The translations under genes and the position numbers were made by a program. Under the pieces are notes generated by a model that saw only the letters and a program-made list of their open reading frames with translations, made no database searches and was not told the origin of the DNA. A stretch of DNA of 64,000 bases, from assembly GCA_022566895.1 (NCBI GenBank), contig JADFIA010000002.1, positions 1 through 64,000 on the forward strand, read 5' to 3'. The stretch is from Pseudomonadota bacterium. GTDB taxonomy: Bacteria > Pseudomonadota > Alphaproteobacteria > Sphingomonadales > SMXR01. Below, piece after piece: positions 9,245-19,800 of this stretch; the stretch's first letter is position 1, and every line of letters begins with the position of its first letter.

Positions 9245-9325
9245 GGTTCCCCCTTCGCTCTCTTAATACAGGCTGGCGACCGCCGGGAAAAGCACCGCCG
9301 GTCCGCTGACCGGGGCCGCGCTTTC

Positions 9326-9354
9326 TTGACAGGGCCCCACAAGGCCTTTACTTC
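9326..9354 (+). promoter_or_regulatory. Likely promoter of thrS
   Basis: A consensus TTGACA (9326-9331) is followed after 17 bases by TACTTC (9349-9354), about 45 bases before the thrS ATG. The short leader leaves little room for a complex attenuator. Predicted from sequence only. Confidence 0.45.
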
Positions 9355-9398
9355 CGCCTAGGGACCAGGAATTTTAAGGCTCTGGAGATCATCAAACC

Positions 9399-11336
9399 AT
9401 GCCCAAGATTTCCATAACCCTGCCCGACGGCAGCGTAAAAAAATACGATCAACCGGTGACCGGCGAAGCGCTGGCGGCAGACATCGGCCCCGGCCTGGCC
9501 AAGGCGGCCCTGGCGGTGCGTATCAATGGTGAGTTGAAGGACCTTTATCTGCCGATAGAGAGCGACGCCGAAGTGGCAATCATTACGGCGAAAGATGAGG
9601 CTTCGCTTGAGCTGATACGGCACGATTGCGCCCATGTGATGGCCCAGGCGGTGCAGGAGCTGTTCCCGGGCACCCAGGTGACCATCGGCCCGGTAATCGA
9701 GGACGGCTTTTTCTATGATTTCGCGCGTCCCGAGCCATTTACCGAGGACAATCTTGCGGTCATCGAAAAACGCATGCACGAGATCGTCGATCGCGACCTG
9801 GCGATCCGGCGCCAGGTCTGGGAGCGCAAAAAGGCGATCAAACATTTCAAGAAGATCGGTGAGGCCTACAAGGCCGAGATTATCGGCGATCTGCCGGGGG
9901 ACGAAGAGATCTCTATCTATTCCCAGGGCGAATGGCTGGATCTGTGCCTGGGGCCGCATCTGACTTCGACCGGCAAGGTGGGCCACGCCTTCAAGCTGCT
10001 GAAAGTGGCCGGGGCCTATTGGCGCGGTGATTCGCGAAACCAGATGCTGACCCGTATTTACGGCACTTGCTGGCACCAGGAAAAGGACCTTCAAGCCTAT
10101 ATCGAGCGGATCGCCGAGGCCGCCAAGCGCGACCACAGAAAACTGGGCCAGCAAATGGACCTTTTTCATTTCCAGGAGGAGGCGCCGGGTGCCATCTTCT
10201 GGCACCACAAGGGCTGGGCGCTAATTTTGCAGCTGGTCGAATATATGCGGGCCCGCAACCAAAAGGCCGGCTACGAGGAGATTTCGACGCCGGAGATTCT
10301 CGATCGGGCGCTGTGGGTAACCTCGGGGCATGTAGAGAAGTTCGGCGAAGACATGTTCTACACCTCGACCCCGGACGGCCGTGAATACGTGATCAAGCCG
10401 ATGAACTGCCCCGGCGGCCTGCAGGTGTACAATAAGGGCATCAAGAGCTATCGGGATTTGCCGCTCAGGGTGGCCGAGTTCGGCAAGGTTCACCGTTTCG
10501 AGCCTTCTGGCGCCCTGCACGGCCTGATGCGTCTGAGGGCCTTTACGCAGGATGATGCGCATATTTACTGCACCGAGGCGCAGTTGCAGGACGAATGCAT
10601 CACCGTGACTCGGCTGATCCTCGATATTTATAAGGATTTCGGGTTTGAGGAGGTCACTATCAAATTCTCGGACCGGCCGCCGCAGCGGATCGGTGCCGAT
10701 GAGGTTTGGGACCGCTCGGAGGCCGCCCTCTTAAAGGCCATCGAGGCGACGGGCAGCGATTTTTCGCACAGTCCGGGCGAGGGCGCCTTTTACGGACCGA
10801 AGCTTGAATTTGTTCTGCGCGATGCGATCGGCCGCGATTGGCAGTGCGGAACTCTGCAGGTCGATCTCAATCTGCCCGAACGCTTTGACGCCACCTTCGT
10901 CGGCCCGGACGGCGAGCGGCATCGGCCGGTCATGCTGCACCGCGCCCTTTTCGGGTCGTTGGAGCGATTCGCCGGGATTCTGATCGAGCATTACGCCGGC
11001 CACCTGCCGCTCTGGCTGGCCCCGGTGCAGACGGTCGTGGCCACCATCACCTCGGATGCCGACGTCTATGCCCGCCAGGTGCATGGGAAGTTGGTGGCGG
11101 CGGGATTGCGCTCCGAGTCGGACTTGCGAAATGAAAAGATCAATTACAAGGTTCGGGAGCATTCGCTGGCGAAAGTCCCGGCTTTGCTGGTCGTCGGACG
11201 CAACGAAGCGGAAAACTCAACGGTTTCAATTCGCCGCTTGGGCGCCAAGGAGCAGCAGATTTTGCCGCTCGATGAAGCCGTCGCCGCACTTCAGGCCGAA
11301 GCCCGGATGCCCGGCTGCCCGGCCAAAGGCGCGTGA
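9399..11336 (+). CDS. thrS: Threonyl-tRNA synthetase
   Basis: Class II synthetase charging tRNA-Thr; 645 residues, normal for the family. Domains in order: N-terminal TGS (1-62), the editing domain with the HxxxH signature HDCAHVMAQ (His75, His79) that clears Ser-tRNA-Thr, the class II catalytic core (motif 2 region [18 protein letters not shown], motif 3 region [13 protein letters not shown]), and the C-terminal anticodon-binding domain (about 540-640). It heads the thrS-infC-rpmI-rplT-pheST neighbourhood found in many bacteria. Confidence 0.98.
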   Translation: MPKISITLPDGSVKKYDQPVTGEALAADIGPGLAKAALAVRINGELKDLYLPIESDAEVAIITAKDEASLELIRHDCAHVMAQAVQELFPGTQVTIGPVIEDGFFYDFARPEPFTEDNLAVIEKRMHEIVDRDLAIRRQVWERKKAIKHFKKIGEAYKAEIIGDLPGDEEISIYSQGEWLDLCLGPHLTSTGKVGHAFKLLKVAGAYWRGDSRNQMLTRIYGTCWHQEKDLQAYIERIAEAAKRDHRKLGQQMDLFHFQEEAPGAIFWHHKGWALILQLVEYMRARNQKAGYEEISTPEILDRALWVTSGHVEKFGEDMFYTSTPDGREYVIKPMNCPGGLQVYNKGIKSYRDLPLRVAEFGKVHRFEPSGALHGLMRLRAFTQDDAHIYCTEAQLQDECITVTRLILDIYKDFGFEEVTIKFSDRPPQRIGADEVWDRSEAALLKAIEATGSDFSHSPGEGAFYGPKLEFVLRDAIGRDWQCGTLQVDLNLPERFDATFVGPDGERHRPVMLHRALFGSLERFAGILIEHYAGHLPLWLAPVQTVVATITSDADVYARQVHGKLVAAGLRSESDLRNEKINYKVREHSLAKVPALLVVGRNEAENSTVSIRRLGAKEQQILPLDEAVAALQAEARMPGCPAKGA

Positions 11337-11374
11337 GCCATTGACTCTCAACCACAAATTGGAATTTCATATAT

Positions 11375-11402
11375 TTGCAAGGCTCGACTGTACGGTTATA
11401 GT
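11375..11402 (+). promoter_or_regulatory. Likely promoter of infC
   Basis: TTGCAA (11375-11380) and TATAGT (11397-11402) are separated by 16 bases in the 150-base gap between thrS and infC. This would give infC its own transcript with a leader of about 75 bases. Confidence 0.45.
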
Positions 11403-11486
11403 CCGGCCCTTGATTGGATAATACTGGTTGGCGGCACCAAGGCATGAGGCCGATGGCGCCGTACCGGTGAACCGGGAGAAAAGAGC

Positions 11487-12023
11487 ATCGCACGACAATT
11501 CAGGAGGGGGCCGCCGAAACCGACTGGTCCCAAGGCCAATGATCAGATCGAGGCCGAAAAGGTTCGTCTGATCGATCACGAAGGAAACAATCGGGGAATC
11601 GTCGAGCTGGAGGAGGCGTTGGCCGTCGCCAACGAGGTCGGTCTTGATCTGGTTGAGATCTCGCCGAACGCCGAGCCGCCGGTTTGCAAGGTCTTAGATT
11701 ACGGCAAATATAAATACGAGGCCCAGAAGAAAGCAGCCGAATCCCGCAAGCACCAGAAAACCCAGGAAGTCAAGGAAATCAAGATGCGTCCAGGCATCGA
11801 TATTCATGATTATGAGGTAAAGATGCGGTCCGTAAACCGGTTTTTGGAGACCGGTGACAAGGTCAAGGTAACGATGCGGTTCCGTGGCCGCGAGATGGCC
11901 CACCAGGAATTGGGGATGGCAATTTTGGAGCGCGTTCGCGAGCAGACGGAGGACCTGGCCAAAGTCGAGACCATGCCGCTGCTTGAGGGCCGCCAGATGA
12001 CCATGGTGCTGGCCCCCAAATAA
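11487..12023 (+). CDS. infC: Translation initiation factor IF-3, rare ATC start
   Basis: The track gives only 134 residues from 11619, but the reading frame continues upstream through conserved IF-3 N-terminal sequence ([18 protein letters not shown]). No ATG, GTG or TTG exists between the in-frame TGA at 11445-11447 and that domain. The only sensible start is ATC at 11487, eight bases after GGGAG, giving 178 residues ([12 protein letters not shown]...). This matches the known habit of infC genes to use AUU/AUC-class starts, by which IF-3 limits its own synthesis because it rejects non-canonical start codons. The N-domain, the lysine-rich linker and the C-domain ([17 protein letters not shown]) are all complete. 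Confidence 0.93.
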   Translation: MARQFRRGPPKPTGPKANDQIEAEKVRLIDHEGNNRGIVELEEALAVANEVGLDLVEISPNAEPPVCKVLDYGKYKYEAQKKAAESRKHQKTQEVKEIKMRPGIDIHDYEVKMRSVNRFLETGDKVKVTMRFRGREMAHQELGMAILERVREQTEDLAKVETMPLLEGRQMTMVLAPK

Positions 12024-12025
12024 TC

Positions 12026-12988
12026 CTATCCAGTTTTTTCTTCGGGTTCTTCTTCGGGCTCTTGTTCCGGCTCTTCGCTCAGCTCCTCCTGGGCCTCGAT
12101 CCGCTCGATCTGATAACCCTCGGCCGCGAGCATTGTCAAAAGGCTGTCGGGACCGATCAGATGGGCCACCCCGACCGCAATCAGATAGCTGCCCGGTTTG
12201 GAGGCCAGGCTATTGATCCGACCAACCCAATTGCGATTGCGCACGGTGATCAGCTGCTCGTATACCTGCGGCTCCGTGTTTAGGAACTGAAACATCAATT
12301 CTTCAAGCGTTTCGATATCGCCGCCCGCCCAAGCGACAATCATGGCGCCCCAGATGTCCGGCAGGCTGGCCAGCTCGTCCAGTGTCTCGGACAGCATCCT
12401 AACCTGAATGTCCATCGGCAAATCAGCCAGGGCCGAGAGCTGCTCGTCCGCCGTCTCGAGCCCGATGATGGGCTTGCCCACGTCCCGGGCTTCTTGGCTC
12501 AGGACGCTTTCCACCCCGTATTCAGGATCAAACCCATGGACCTGGGAAAACTGGACGGTCATGGCCACCGCCGCATACCAGGGTTTGAAGTTGCGCAGCA
12601 TCGATTCTGGAAAGCCAAGCTCGCTGGCCTGGCCCACCAGCCGCAAATATTCTTCCTCGCCGATTTCGTCCTTGAGGGTCTTGCCATCCTTGTAGATGCC
12701 TTTTTGGGCGATCAGAAAGGCGAATAATCCCGGGCTCTGCTGTTCCGGCGACAGCTCGAGCACCATTTTGTCGGAAGCATCGAAGGCCGCCAGAATCTCC
12801 GGATTGATCCACTCGACCTCGGGCGTCAGCAAATGAAAGGTGCCAAGAAAATGGAAGGTTGTGGGACCGGCTTCGGCGCGCCACAGTGGTGGGCCCCCGG
12901 CCAACGCCGGTGGCGCCACGCCGACCACGGCGGCCGCCAGAACCAGAAGCAGGAAAAGCGGCCGAAATATTCTTGAACGATACGCCAT
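12026..12988 (-). CDS. TraB/GumN family exported protein
   Basis: 320 residues with a signal peptide (FRPLFLLLVLAAAVVGVAPPALAGG). Family marks are GTFHLLTPEVEW after the first beta strand and RNRNWVGRINSL near the C-terminus, with histidines and acidic residues that probably bind metal. Bacterial TraB/GumN proteins are related to Tiki-type metalloproteases, but a substrate is rarely known. The last 20 or so residues are an unusual acidic tail (EEPEQEPEEEPEE). It lies on the opposite strand between infC and rpmI, with only 2 bases between its stop and that of infC. Confidence 0.85.
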   Translation of the reverse strand: MAYRSRIFRPLFLLLVLAAAVVGVAPPALAGGPPLWRAEAGPTTFHFLGTFHLLTPEVEWINPEILAAFDASDKMVLELSPEQQSPGLFAFLIAQKGIYKDGKTLKDEIGEEEYLRLVGQASELGFPESMLRNFKPWYAAVAMTVQFSQVHGFDPEYGVESVLSQEARDVGKPIIGLETADEQLSALADLPMDIQVRMLSETLDELASLPDIWGAMIVAWAGGDIETLEELMFQFLNTEPQVYEQLITVRNRNWVGRINSLASKPGSYLIAVGVAHLIGPDSLLTMLAAEGYQIERIEAQEELSEEPEQEPEEEPEEKTG

Positions 12989-13075
12989 TACAAAACCTTT
13001 TCTACCGACCGGCGCCTATTCTGGCCGATAGTATCTAAGCTAGGCAAGTCCCATCGTAATCAGGCGCCTTTTGTC

Positions 13076-13104
13076 TTGCACCCCGGCAAGCGCGCCTGTA
13101 TAAC
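13076..13104 (+). promoter_or_regulatory. Likely promoter of rpmI-rplT
   Basis: TTGCAC (13076-13081) and TATAAC (13099-13104) are separated by 17 bases, about 85 bases upstream of rpmI. This is one of the best matches in the window and fits with rpmI having lost linkage to infC. The leader is long enough for L20 autoregulation, though I did not identify a specific L20 site. Confidence 0.55.
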
Positions 13105-13187
13105 GCCGCATCGAAAAGGGGCGGGCCGGCCTGAAGGGCATGCCGCGTTCGCCCACAAGCGTTCACTGCAATAAGAGAGGAATGCAA

Positions 13188-13385
13188 ATGCCCAAGCTTA
13201 AGACCAAAAGCGGTGCCAAGAAGCGCTTCAGCCTAACCGCTAAGGGCAAGGTCCGTTCCGCCCAATCAGGTAAGCGGCACGGCATGATCAAGCGATCGAA
13301 CAAGCAAATCCGCAATCTGAGAGGCAAGGATACGCTCTCGGCGGCGGATTCGAAGATCGTCAAGAAATTCATGCCCTACGGTTAA
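13188..13385 (+). CDS. rpmI: 50S ribosomal protein L35
   Basis: 65 residues from ATG 13188 ([14 protein letters not shown]), the conserved L35 N-terminus; the track start at 13140 is spurious. A second ATG two codons upstream (13182) is possible but would add Met-Gln before the canonical start. AGAGAGG precedes it. Basic small large-subunit protein with the typical [13 protein letters not shown] core. rplT follows after 18 bases in the same unit. Confidence 0.96.
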   Translation: MPKLKTKSGAKKRFSLTAKGKVRSAQSGKRHGMIKRSNKQIRNLRGKDTLSAADSKIVKKFMPYG

Positions 13386-13403
13386 GGCACAAGGAGAGCT
13401 AAA

Positions 13404-13772
13404 ATGGCACGCGTCAAAAGGGGTGTGGTCAGCCACGCCCGTCACAAAAAGGTCCTCGAAAAGGCCAAGGGCTTTCGGGGACGCCGCAAGAACACGATAC
13501 GGATCGCCAAACAGTCGGTGGAGCGCGGGCTTCAGTTCGCCTACCGCGACCGGCGGGTCCGCAAACGGAATTTCAGGGCTCTGTGGATACAACGGATCAA
13601 CGCGGCGGCCCGTCAGCAGGGCTTGACCTACGGCAACTTCATGCACGGCCTGCGGCTGGCCAACATCGAGCTCGACCGCAAGGTATTGGCCGAGCTTGCC
13701 GTGAACGAGGAAAAAGGCTTTAAGGCATTGGTCGAACAGGCAAAGGCGGCCCTCACCAAAAAATCCGGATAA
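13404..13772 (+). CDS. rplT: 50S ribosomal protein L20
   Basis: 122 residues, matching family length. It contains the basic N-terminal extension that threads into 23S rRNA ([21 protein letters not shown]) and the conserved [21 protein letters not shown]20 is an early assembly factor and, in other bacteria, an autorepressor of its operon. An AGGAGA Shine-Dalgarno lies directly upstream. A hairpin with a T-run follows the stop before pheS. Confidence 0.98.
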   Translation: MARVKRGVVSHARHKKVLEKAKGFRGRRKNTIRIAKQSVERGLQFAYRDRRVRKRNFRALWIQRINAAARQQGLTYGNFMHGLRLANIELDRKVLAELAVNEEKGFKALVEQAKAALTKKSG

Positions 13773-13801
13773 ACTCCGGCTTACCTGTTGGATCGAAAAG
13801 A

Positions 13802-13861
13802 ATGAATTGGGGGCTTCCCTTTGGAGCCCCCTTTTGCTGTTATCAGACCGGTCGATATTAG
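13802..13861 (+). CDS. Possible pheS leader peptide (19 residues)
   Basis: ATG 13802 opens a 19-codon frame, [19 protein letters not shown], that runs through the hairpin before pheS and stops 10 bases ahead of its ATG. It has two Phe codons, one on each arm of the hairpin. Phe-rich leader peptides drive attenuation of pheST in enterobacteria, but two Phe among 19 is a weak signal and the upstream ribosome site is poor, so this may be chance. Confidence 0.25.
   Translation: MNWGLPFGAPFCCYQTGRY
13809..13835 (+). terminator. Rho-independent terminator/attenuator between rplT and pheS
   Basis: GGGGGCTTCC and GGAGCCCCC pair around a short loop, leaving one bulged base, and a T-run (TTTT) follows. 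It ends the rpmI-rplT transcript and could act as an attenuator for read-through into pheST. Confidence 0.75.
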
Positions 13862-13871
13862 GGCAGTGCGG

Positions 13872-14948
13872 ATGGGCAAGACCGAGGAAATCAGAGACCG
13901 CTTGATCAAGGAGATCGAAGGCGCCGCGGATGTGGCCGCGCTTGAGGCTTTGCGCGTAAAGGCGCTTGGCAAAAAAGGGCAGGTGACGGCCCTCCTGAAG
14001 ACCTTGGGCGATCTGTCGGTGGACCAGCGGCGGCGCACCGGGCCAAAGATCAACGCCCTGAAAGAGGCGGTGACTAACGCCATCCAGGAACGTCAGGCAG
14101 CGCTCGAGATAGAGGCGCTGGCATCCCGGCTGCTCGAAGAGCGGGTCGATGTGACCCTGCCGAGCCGGCCCAGGCCCCGCGGCCGCATCCATCCGATTTC
14201 ACAAGTAACCGACGAGATATCGGAAATTTTCGCTGATTTGGGCTTTAGCGTCGCCGAGGGTAGCGATATCGAAGACGATTTTCATAATTTCACAGCGCTC
14301 AATATCCCGCCCGAACATCCGGCCAGGCAGATGCACGATACGTTCTATCTGTCGCCCGACGAGGCCGGTCAGCGCAAGCTTTTGCGGACCCACACATCGC
14401 CGGTACAGATCCGGACCATGCGGAGCCAGAAACCGCCGATCCGGATCATCGTCCCGGGCCGCACATACCGCTCAGATTCGGACGCCACCCATACGCCGAT
14501 GTTCCACCAGCTCGAAGGGTTGGTGATCGACCAGGAAACGCATATGGGGCACCTTAAGGGTTGCCTCGAGGATTTCGTGCGAGCCTTTTTCGAGATCGAC
14601 GAGATCAAGATGCGCTTCCGGCCCAGCTATTTCCCGTTCACCGAACCCTCGGCCGAGCTCGACATCGGCTGCAGCTTCGAGGACGGTCAGCTGAAGATCG
14701 GCGGCGACCAGGACTGGCTCGAGATTCTGGGCTGCGGCATGGTCCACCGGCGGGTGCTCGAAATGTGTGATCTCGACCCCGAGCGCTATCAGGGTTTTGC
14801 CTTTGGCTGCGGCATCGACCGCCTGGCAATGCTCAAATACGGCATGACCGACCTTAGAGCCTTTTTCGACAGCGACCTTCGTTGGCTCAGGCACTATGGC
14901 TTCCTGCCCCTGGATATCCCAACCCTCGCCGGAGGGCTCAGCCGATGA
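13872..14948 (+). CDS. pheS: Phenylalanyl-tRNA synthetase alpha subunit
   Basis: 358 residues from ATG 13872 ([11 protein letters not shown]), giving the usual family length; the track start at 13821 lies inside the preceding hairpin. It has an N-terminal coiled-coil tRNA-binding arm (about 1-90) and a class II catalytic core with motif 2 ([12 protein letters not shown], then [19 protein letters not shown]) and motif 3 ([14 protein letters not shown]). It forms an alpha2beta2 tetramer with PheT. Its TGA overlaps the pheT ATG, so the subunits are translationally coupled. Confidence 0.97.
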   Translation: MGKTEEIRDRLIKEIEGAADVAALEALRVKALGKKGQVTALLKTLGDLSVDQRRRTGPKINALKEAVTNAIQERQAALEIEALASRLLEERVDVTLPSRPRPRGRIHPISQVTDEISEIFADLGFSVAEGSDIEDDFHNFTALNIPPEHPARQMHDTFYLSPDEAGQRKLLRTHTSPVQIRTMRSQKPPIRIIVPGRTYRSDSDATHTPMFHQLEGLVIDQETHMGHLKGCLEDFVRAFFEIDEIKMRFRPSYFPFTEPSAELDIGCSFEDGQLKIGGDQDWLEILGCGMVHRRVLEMCDLDPERYQGFAFGCGIDRLAMLKYGMTDLRAFFDSDLRWLRHYGFLPLDIPTLAGGLSR

Positions 14949-17353
14949 AATTCACGCTGGCCTGGTTGAGCGAACATTTGGATACTGAGGCCGGGCTCGA
15001 TGAGATCACATCGAGTTTAACCTGGATCGGACTCGAGGTTGAAAAAGTGGTCGACCGGGCCGCTCTGCTGGCTCCGTTCAGCGTCGCCGAAGTGCTCTCG
15101 GTCAAAAAACACCCCAATGCCGATCGCCTGACGGTTTGTCAGGTCAACACGGGCAACGAGACCGTGCAGGTCGTTTGCGGGGCCGACAATGTGCGGGTCG
15201 GCATGAAGGGTGTGTTTGCACCCGCCGGAACGTATATCCCCGGCACCGGGCTCAATTTAAAAGCAACCAAGATCAGAGGCGTCGAATCGAACGGTATGCT
15301 CTGCTCGGAGCGCGAGTTGATGATCTCGGACGAACATGAGGGGGTCATCGAACTGGACGATGAGGCCCCCCTCGGGGCGCCCTATGCCGAGGTCAGTGGC
15401 CTCGCTGCGGCGGTGATCGAAGTGGCGATTACACCCAACCGTCAGGACTGCCTGGGCGTCAGGGGGATCGCGCGAGATCTGGCGGCTGTGGGCCTCGGGA
15501 AATTGAAAGACAGGACGCCGGAGCCGGTTACCGGGCGCTACGAGAGCCCGATCGGCGTGAGTCTCGATTTTGACAAGGCGAGCACAGCGGCCTGCCCGTT
15601 GTTCGTTGGCCGGCATATCCGTGGTTTGAAGAACCGTCAGAGTCCGCGGTGGCTGCATGATCGTCTTGTGGGTATCGGGCTGCGGCCGATCAGTGCTCTC
15701 GTGGACATCACCAATTTCGTCACCTTCGACCGGGGCCGTCCCTTGCACGTATTTGACGCCGCTAAACTGAACGGCAATATCCACGCGCGGCTGGCCAAAA
15801 AGGGCGAGCAGCTTCTGGCCCTGGATGGCCGAACCTACAGGCTCGAAGGCCCCGAATGCGTGATCGCCGACGACAAAGGCGCCGTGGGTCTCGGCGGTGT
15901 CATCGGCGGCCAGACTACCAGCTGTACACAAGAGACGACCGAGATCTTTATCGAGGCGGCCTATTTCGATCCGGTGCGCACGGCGGCGACCGGGCGCCGG
16001 CACGGCATCGAGAGCGACGCTCGCTATCGCTTTGAGCGCGGCATTGATCCGGAATTTGTAATTCCCGGAATGGAACTCGCGACCCAGCTCATATTGGAAA
16101 TTTGCGGCGGCCAGCCAAGCGAGCTTGTGATTGCCGGCACGGTGCCGGAATGGCAAAGGACTGTGAGGTTCCACCCCGAGCGGATTCAAACCTTGGGCGG
16201 TCTCGATTTGCCGACCGAGAAGTCGTTGGCAATCCTTGAGAGCCTGGGCTTTTCCGTTAATCGAAAGGCCAAGACGAAATCCTTGGAGGTCACGGTCCCG
16301 AGCTGGCGGTCGGATATTGATGGCGAAGCCGACCTCGTAGAGGAGGTGCTGCGCATCCACGGCTATGCCGCCATTCCTGCGCTTGGCATGCAGCGGCAAA
16401 GCGGCGTCGCCCAGCCGACCCTGACCCGCAGCCAGATCCGGGCCCGCGCGACCCGTCGGCGTCTGGCTGCAGAAGGTCTTGTTGAGTGCATAACCTGGTC
16501 CTTCATGCCGACCTCGACGGCCAAGCTTTTTGGCGGCGGCAGCGAGGCCTTACGGCTTGGAAACCCGATCAGTTCGGAACTGGATGCTATGCGCCCATCG
16601 ATCCTGCCCAACCTCCTGGCCGCCGCCCAGCGAAACCTGGATCGCAGTGTCAAGTCTGTGGCGCTTTTCGAGGTGGGCCCACAATATGCGGACGACACGC
16701 CGGAGGGTCAGGCCTTGGTGGCCGCCGGCGTTCGGGTTGGTGAGGCCGGTAACCGCCATTGGTCAAGGCTCCCTTATCCGCTCGACGCCTTTGACGCCAA
16801 AGCGGACGCATTGACGGCCCTGGAGGCCGGCGGCGCACCGGTGGACAGCCTCATGGTCGCGGCCAAAGCCCCAAGTTGGTATCACCCAGGCCGCTCTGGC
16901 AGTTTCCTGCTCGGGCCGAAACAGGTGCTGGCGACCTTTGGCGAAATTCACCCCGGTGTTTTGGCGGCCATCAGGGTCGATGGCCCGGCGGTCGGCTTTG
17001 AAGTGTTCTTGGACGCCATTCCGGCCAGGCGAGAGAAAAAGCTACGCACCCGCCGGGCCCTTGAGGTTTCGGATCTGCAGATCGCCGATCGGGATTTCGC
17101 CTTTCTAGTCAAGAACGAAGTGAGCGCCGAGGAGATTGTCAGCGCCGCCATGGGCGCGGCCAAGGACCATATAAGAGCCGTCTCGGTATTCGATCTTTAT
17201 GAAGGCAAGGATTTAGAGACAGGCACAAAGTCCTTGGCCATTTCGGTCCGCTTCGCGCCTAGGGAAAAGACCTTCACCGACCAGGAAATTGACGGGCTTT
17301 GCGAACGCATCGTCACCGCCGTCACCAAGGCGACCGGCGGCAAGCAACGATAA
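14945..17353 (+). CDS. pheT: Phenylalanyl-tRNA synthetase beta subunit
   Basis: 802 residues from ATG 14945 ([14 protein letters not shown]), which overlaps the pheS stop by four bases; the track start at 14882 lies inside pheS. Domains in order: an EMAP-like tRNA-binding domain (about 40-150, [15 protein letters not shown]), the B3/B4 editing domain (about 210-380, including [10 protein letters not shown]), the B5 domain, a degenerate class II core, and the C-terminal anticodon-binding FDX-ACB domain (from about 708, [14 protein letters not shown]). Confidence 0.97.
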   Translation: MKFTLAWLSEHLDTEAGLDEITSSLTWIGLEVEKVVDRAALLAPFSVAEVLSVKKHPNADRLTVCQVNTGNETVQVVCGADNVRVGMKGVFAPAGTYIPGTGLNLKATKIRGVESNGMLCSERELMISDEHEGVIELDDEAPLGAPYAEVSGLAAAVIEVAITPNRQDCLGVRGIARDLAAVGLGKLKDRTPEPVTGRYESPIGVSLDFDKASTAACPLFVGRHIRGLKNRQSPRWLHDRLVGIGLRPISALVDITNFVTFDRGRPLHVFDAAKLNGNIHARLAKKGEQLLALDGRTYRLEGPECVIADDKGAVGLGGVIGGQTTSCTQETTEIFIEAAYFDPVRTAATGRRHGIESDARYRFERGIDPEFVIPGMELATQLILEICGGQPSELVIAGTVPEWQRTVRFHPERIQTLGGLDLPTEKSLAILESLGFSVNRKAKTKSLEVTVPSWRSDIDGEADLVEEVLRIHGYAAIPALGMQRQSGVAQPTLTRSQIRARATRRRLAAEGLVECITWSFMPTSTAKLFGGGSEALRLGNPISSELDAMRPSILPNLLAAAQRNLDRSVKSVALFEVGPQYADDTPEGQALVAAGVRVGEAGNRHWSRLPYPLDAFDAKADALTALEAGGAPVDSLMVAAKAPSWYHPGRSGSFLLGPKQVLATFGEIHPGVLAAIRVDGPAVGFEVFLDAIPARREKKLRTRRALEVSDLQIADRDFAFLVKNEVSAEEIVSAAMGAAKDHIRAVSVFDLYEGKDLETGTKSLAISVRFAPREKTFTDQEIDGLCERIVTAVTKATGGKQR

Positions 17354-17378
17354 TCGTGTTTAACAACGCGTTCTGGGC

Positions 17379-17407
17379 TTGAGCAAAGTGTGATTTTTGG
17401 TCTAGAT
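17379..17407 (+). promoter_or_regulatory. Possible promoter of the PilZ gene
   Basis: TTGAGC (17379-17384) and CTAGAT (17402-17407) are separated by 17 bases, about 60 bases upstream of the PilZ start. The -10 is only a partial match. Confidence 0.3.
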
Positions 17408-17470
17408 TTGTGCCGCAAGACAAGCCGCGTCCGAGGGCCCAATAGGGCCGGGCGCACGAGGATAGGATCA

Positions 17471-17830
17471 ATGGAATCAGATAAGAGGTACAATCGCCGG
17501 ATTGCCGCCTCGAAAATCACGACGATTGAGGTTGCCGGTAAAAACTACGAAGTCGATACAATAAACGTTTCTCTTAGCGGCATGCTCGTTGAGACCGACG
17601 CGCCGCTCGAGGTCGGCACCAAAGTGATTTGGGGCGACAAGACGACCGGCAGGGTCGAAGGAACCGTAGTCCGGGTAACCCTCGACGGATACGGGATCGT
17701 ACTCCGGCCCGGCCAATCAGCCACGGCCCACGTTCTAAAGGAGATTACCGACGGCTTGCTGGCTCCGGATGGAGATCCCGAGGGCAAAAAGTACCAAAAG
17801 AAATGGCAAAAGCCCAAGCAGGGTGAATAA
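17471..17830 (+). CDS. PilZ-domain protein (probable c-di-GMP receptor)
   Basis: 119 residues from ATG 17471; the track start at 17390 adds an unsupported extension. The N-terminal KRYNRRIAA supplies the RxxxR arginines, and NVSLSGM is the (D/N)xSxxG motif; together these bind cyclic di-GMP in PilZ domains. The single domain fills almost the whole protein, with a lysine-rich tail. Single-domain PilZ proteins act as adaptors in motility, envelope or secretion control. No partner is encoded nearby, as it sits between pheT and lepA. Confidence 0.85.
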   Translation: MESDKRYNRRIAASKITTIEVAGKNYEVDTINVSLSGMLVETDAPLEVGTKVIWGDKTTGRVEGTVVRVTLDGYGIVLRPGQSATAHVLKEITDGLLAPDGDPEGKKYQKKWQKPKQGE

Positions 17831-17927
17831 CCGCCGCCCGGTCGCCATTCGTTCCTTCCGACCGATTTTGAAAGCCCACAAAGAGCTTCCTCTTGGCTCT
17901 CCCATTCGCGGGTGCTAAACGAGCGCC

Positions 17928-19730
17928 ATGCCCGCGCAAAAGCATATCAGAAATTTTGCCATTATCGCCCATATCGACCATGGCAAGTCGACCCTCGCCG
18001 ACCGATTGATCGAAGCCTGCGGTGGCCTCAGCAAGCGTGAAATGAAGGCGCAGGTGCTCGATTCGATGGATATCGAGCGCGAGCGCGGCATCACCATCAA
18101 GGCGCAGACGGTGCGGCTCGACTATCAGGCCAAAGATGGCGAGAGTTATGCGCTTAATCTGATCGACACCCCCGGTCACGTGGATTTTTCCTACGAGGTG
18201 AACCGCTCGCTGGCGGCCTGCGAAGGCTCGCTTCTGGTGGTCGACGCCAGTCAGGGGGTCGAAGCGCAAACGCTGGCCAACGTTTATCAGGCCCTTGAGA
18301 ACAACCACGAGATCATCACGGTCCTCAATAAGATCGATCTGCCGGCCGCCGAGCCGCAGCGCGTCAGGCGCCAGATCGAAGACGTGATCGGGCTCGACGC
18401 TGCCGATGCCATCGAGGTATCCGCCAAGACCGGCCAGGGTATCGATCGGATTCTGGAGGCGCTGGTCGAGCGCTTGCCGGCGCCCGCAGGCAAGACCGAG
18501 GCGCCCTTGCGGGCGCTTCTCGTCGATAGCTGGTACGATGCCTATCTGGGCATCGTCATATTGGTCCGAGTTGTCGACGGGTATTTAAAGAAGGGCATGA
18601 AGATCAGCATGATGGCCGCCGGCACCCAGCATCTTGTGGAACAGGTCGGCGTTTTTCGCCCCAAGCCGCAGACGGTCGGGCAGCTTGGCCCCGGCGAGGT
18701 TGGGTTTTTTACGGCGGCGATCAAAGAAGTCGCGCAAACCCGGGTCGGCGACACGGTGACCGAGGCCAAGCGACCGACCGCCGAGGCCCTGCCCGGCTTT
18801 AAGCCGGCTCAGGCGGTTGTCTTTTGCGGCCTGTTTCCGGTCGACGCCGACGACTACAATCATTTGCGCGAAAGCCTGCAGCGCCTGCGGCTTAATGACG
18901 CCAGCTTTACGTATCAGGCCGAGACCTCGGCGGCCTTAGGTGTCGGCTTCCGCTGCGGGTTTCTGGGCATGTTGCATCTCGAGATCATCCGCGAACGGCT
19001 GCAACGCGAGTTCGATCTCGATCTGATCACCACGGCGCCCAGCGTCATCTACCAGATTGAAATGACCAACGGCCAGACGATCGAGCTGCACAATCCGGCC
19101 GACATGCCGGAGGCCGTAAAGATCGTACAAATTTCGGAGCCCTGGATCGATGCCACGATCCTGGTCCCGGACGAGTATCTGGGCGCCATCCTCAAATTGT
19201 GCCAGGACCGGCGCGGCCGCCAGCAACAGCTGACCTATGCCGGCCGGCGGGCCATGCTGGTATATCACCTGCCGCTAAACGAAGTGGTCTATGATTTTTA
19301 CGATCGCCTCAAATCGGTCTCGAGCGGTTATGCCAGTTTCGATTACACCCATCACGGCTACGAGCCCGGTGATCTCGTAAAGCTTAAGATTCTTGTTAAC
19401 GGCGAACCGGTCGATGCGCTGTCGATGCTGGTCCACCGTCAGCACGCCGCATCGCGCGGTCGGGTCTTGTGCAAGCGGCTCAAAGACCTGATCCCGCGGA
19501 TGCTTTTCAAAATCCCGATCCAGGCGGCCATCGGCGGCAAAATCATCGCCCGCGAGACCATTGCGGCCCTGCGCAAGGACGTGACCGCCAAATGTTACGG
19601 CGGCGACGTGACCCGCAAGCGCAAGCTGTTGGAAAAACAAAAGGCCGGCAAAAAGCGGATGCGCACCTTCGGCAAGGTCGAGATCCCCAATGACGCTTTT
19701 GTGGCCGCTTTGAAGATGGGCGAGGACTGA
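17928..19730 (+). CDS. lepA: Elongation factor 4 (LepA), ribosome-associated GTPase
   Basis: 600 residues, normal for EF-4. The GTPase domain shows the P-loop region [14 protein letters not shown], the switch I region [26 protein letters not shown] and NKIDLP. After EF-G-like domains II, III and V comes the specific C-terminal domain ([28 protein letters not shown]). LepA affects translation initiation or elongation under ionic stress. It is followed by tRNA-Ser after 70 bases. Confidence 0.98.
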   Translation: MPAQKHIRNFAIIAHIDHGKSTLADRLIEACGGLSKREMKAQVLDSMDIERERGITIKAQTVRLDYQAKDGESYALNLIDTPGHVDFSYEVNRSLAACEGSLLVVDASQGVEAQTLANVYQALENNHEIITVLNKIDLPAAEPQRVRRQIEDVIGLDAADAIEVSAKTGQGIDRILEALVERLPAPAGKTEAPLRALLVDSWYDAYLGIVILVRVVDGYLKKGMKISMMAAGTQHLVEQVGVFRPKPQTVGQLGPGEVGFFTAAIKEVAQTRVGDTVTEAKRPTAEALPGFKPAQAVVFCGLFPVDADDYNHLRESLQRLRLNDASFTYQAETSAALGVGFRCGFLGMLHLEIIRERLQREFDLDLITTAPSVIYQIEMTNGQTIELHNPADMPEAVKIVQISEPWIDATILVPDEYLGAILKLCQDRRGRQQQLTYAGRRAMLVYHLPLNEVVYDFYDRLKSVSSGYASFDYTHHGYEPGDLVKLKILVNGEPVDALSMLVHRQHAASRGRVLCKRLKDLIPRMLFKIPIQAAIGGKIIARETIAALRKDVTAKCYGGDVTRKRKLLEKQKAGKKRMRTFGKVEIPNDAFVAALKMGED

Positions 19731-19753
19731 GCCAACCCCGATCGAGTTGCGGC

Positions 19754-19781
19754 TTGCGCCCGGGCGGGTGTTGATTATAGT
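19754..19781 (+). promoter_or_regulatory. Likely promoter of tRNA-Ser
   Basis: TTGCGC (19754-19759) and TATAGT (19776-19781) are separated by 16 bases, ending about 19 bases before the tRNA 5' end. Confidence 0.45.
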
Positions 19782-19800
19782 GCCGACGCATTCCTTAAAA

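Noticed and set aside
11619-12023. infC starting at 11619 as given in the ORF track
   Set aside because: That start removes most of the conserved IF-3 N-terminal domain, which is clearly encoded in frame upstream.
13266-14192. 308-residue minus-strand ORF
   Set aside because: It runs antisense through rpmI, rplT and pheS, all of which are certain genes.
15257-16399. 380-residue minus-strand ORF
   Set aside because: It is antisense to pheT, lacks recognisable motifs and has arginine/histidine-rich composition typical of GC-rich shadow frames.
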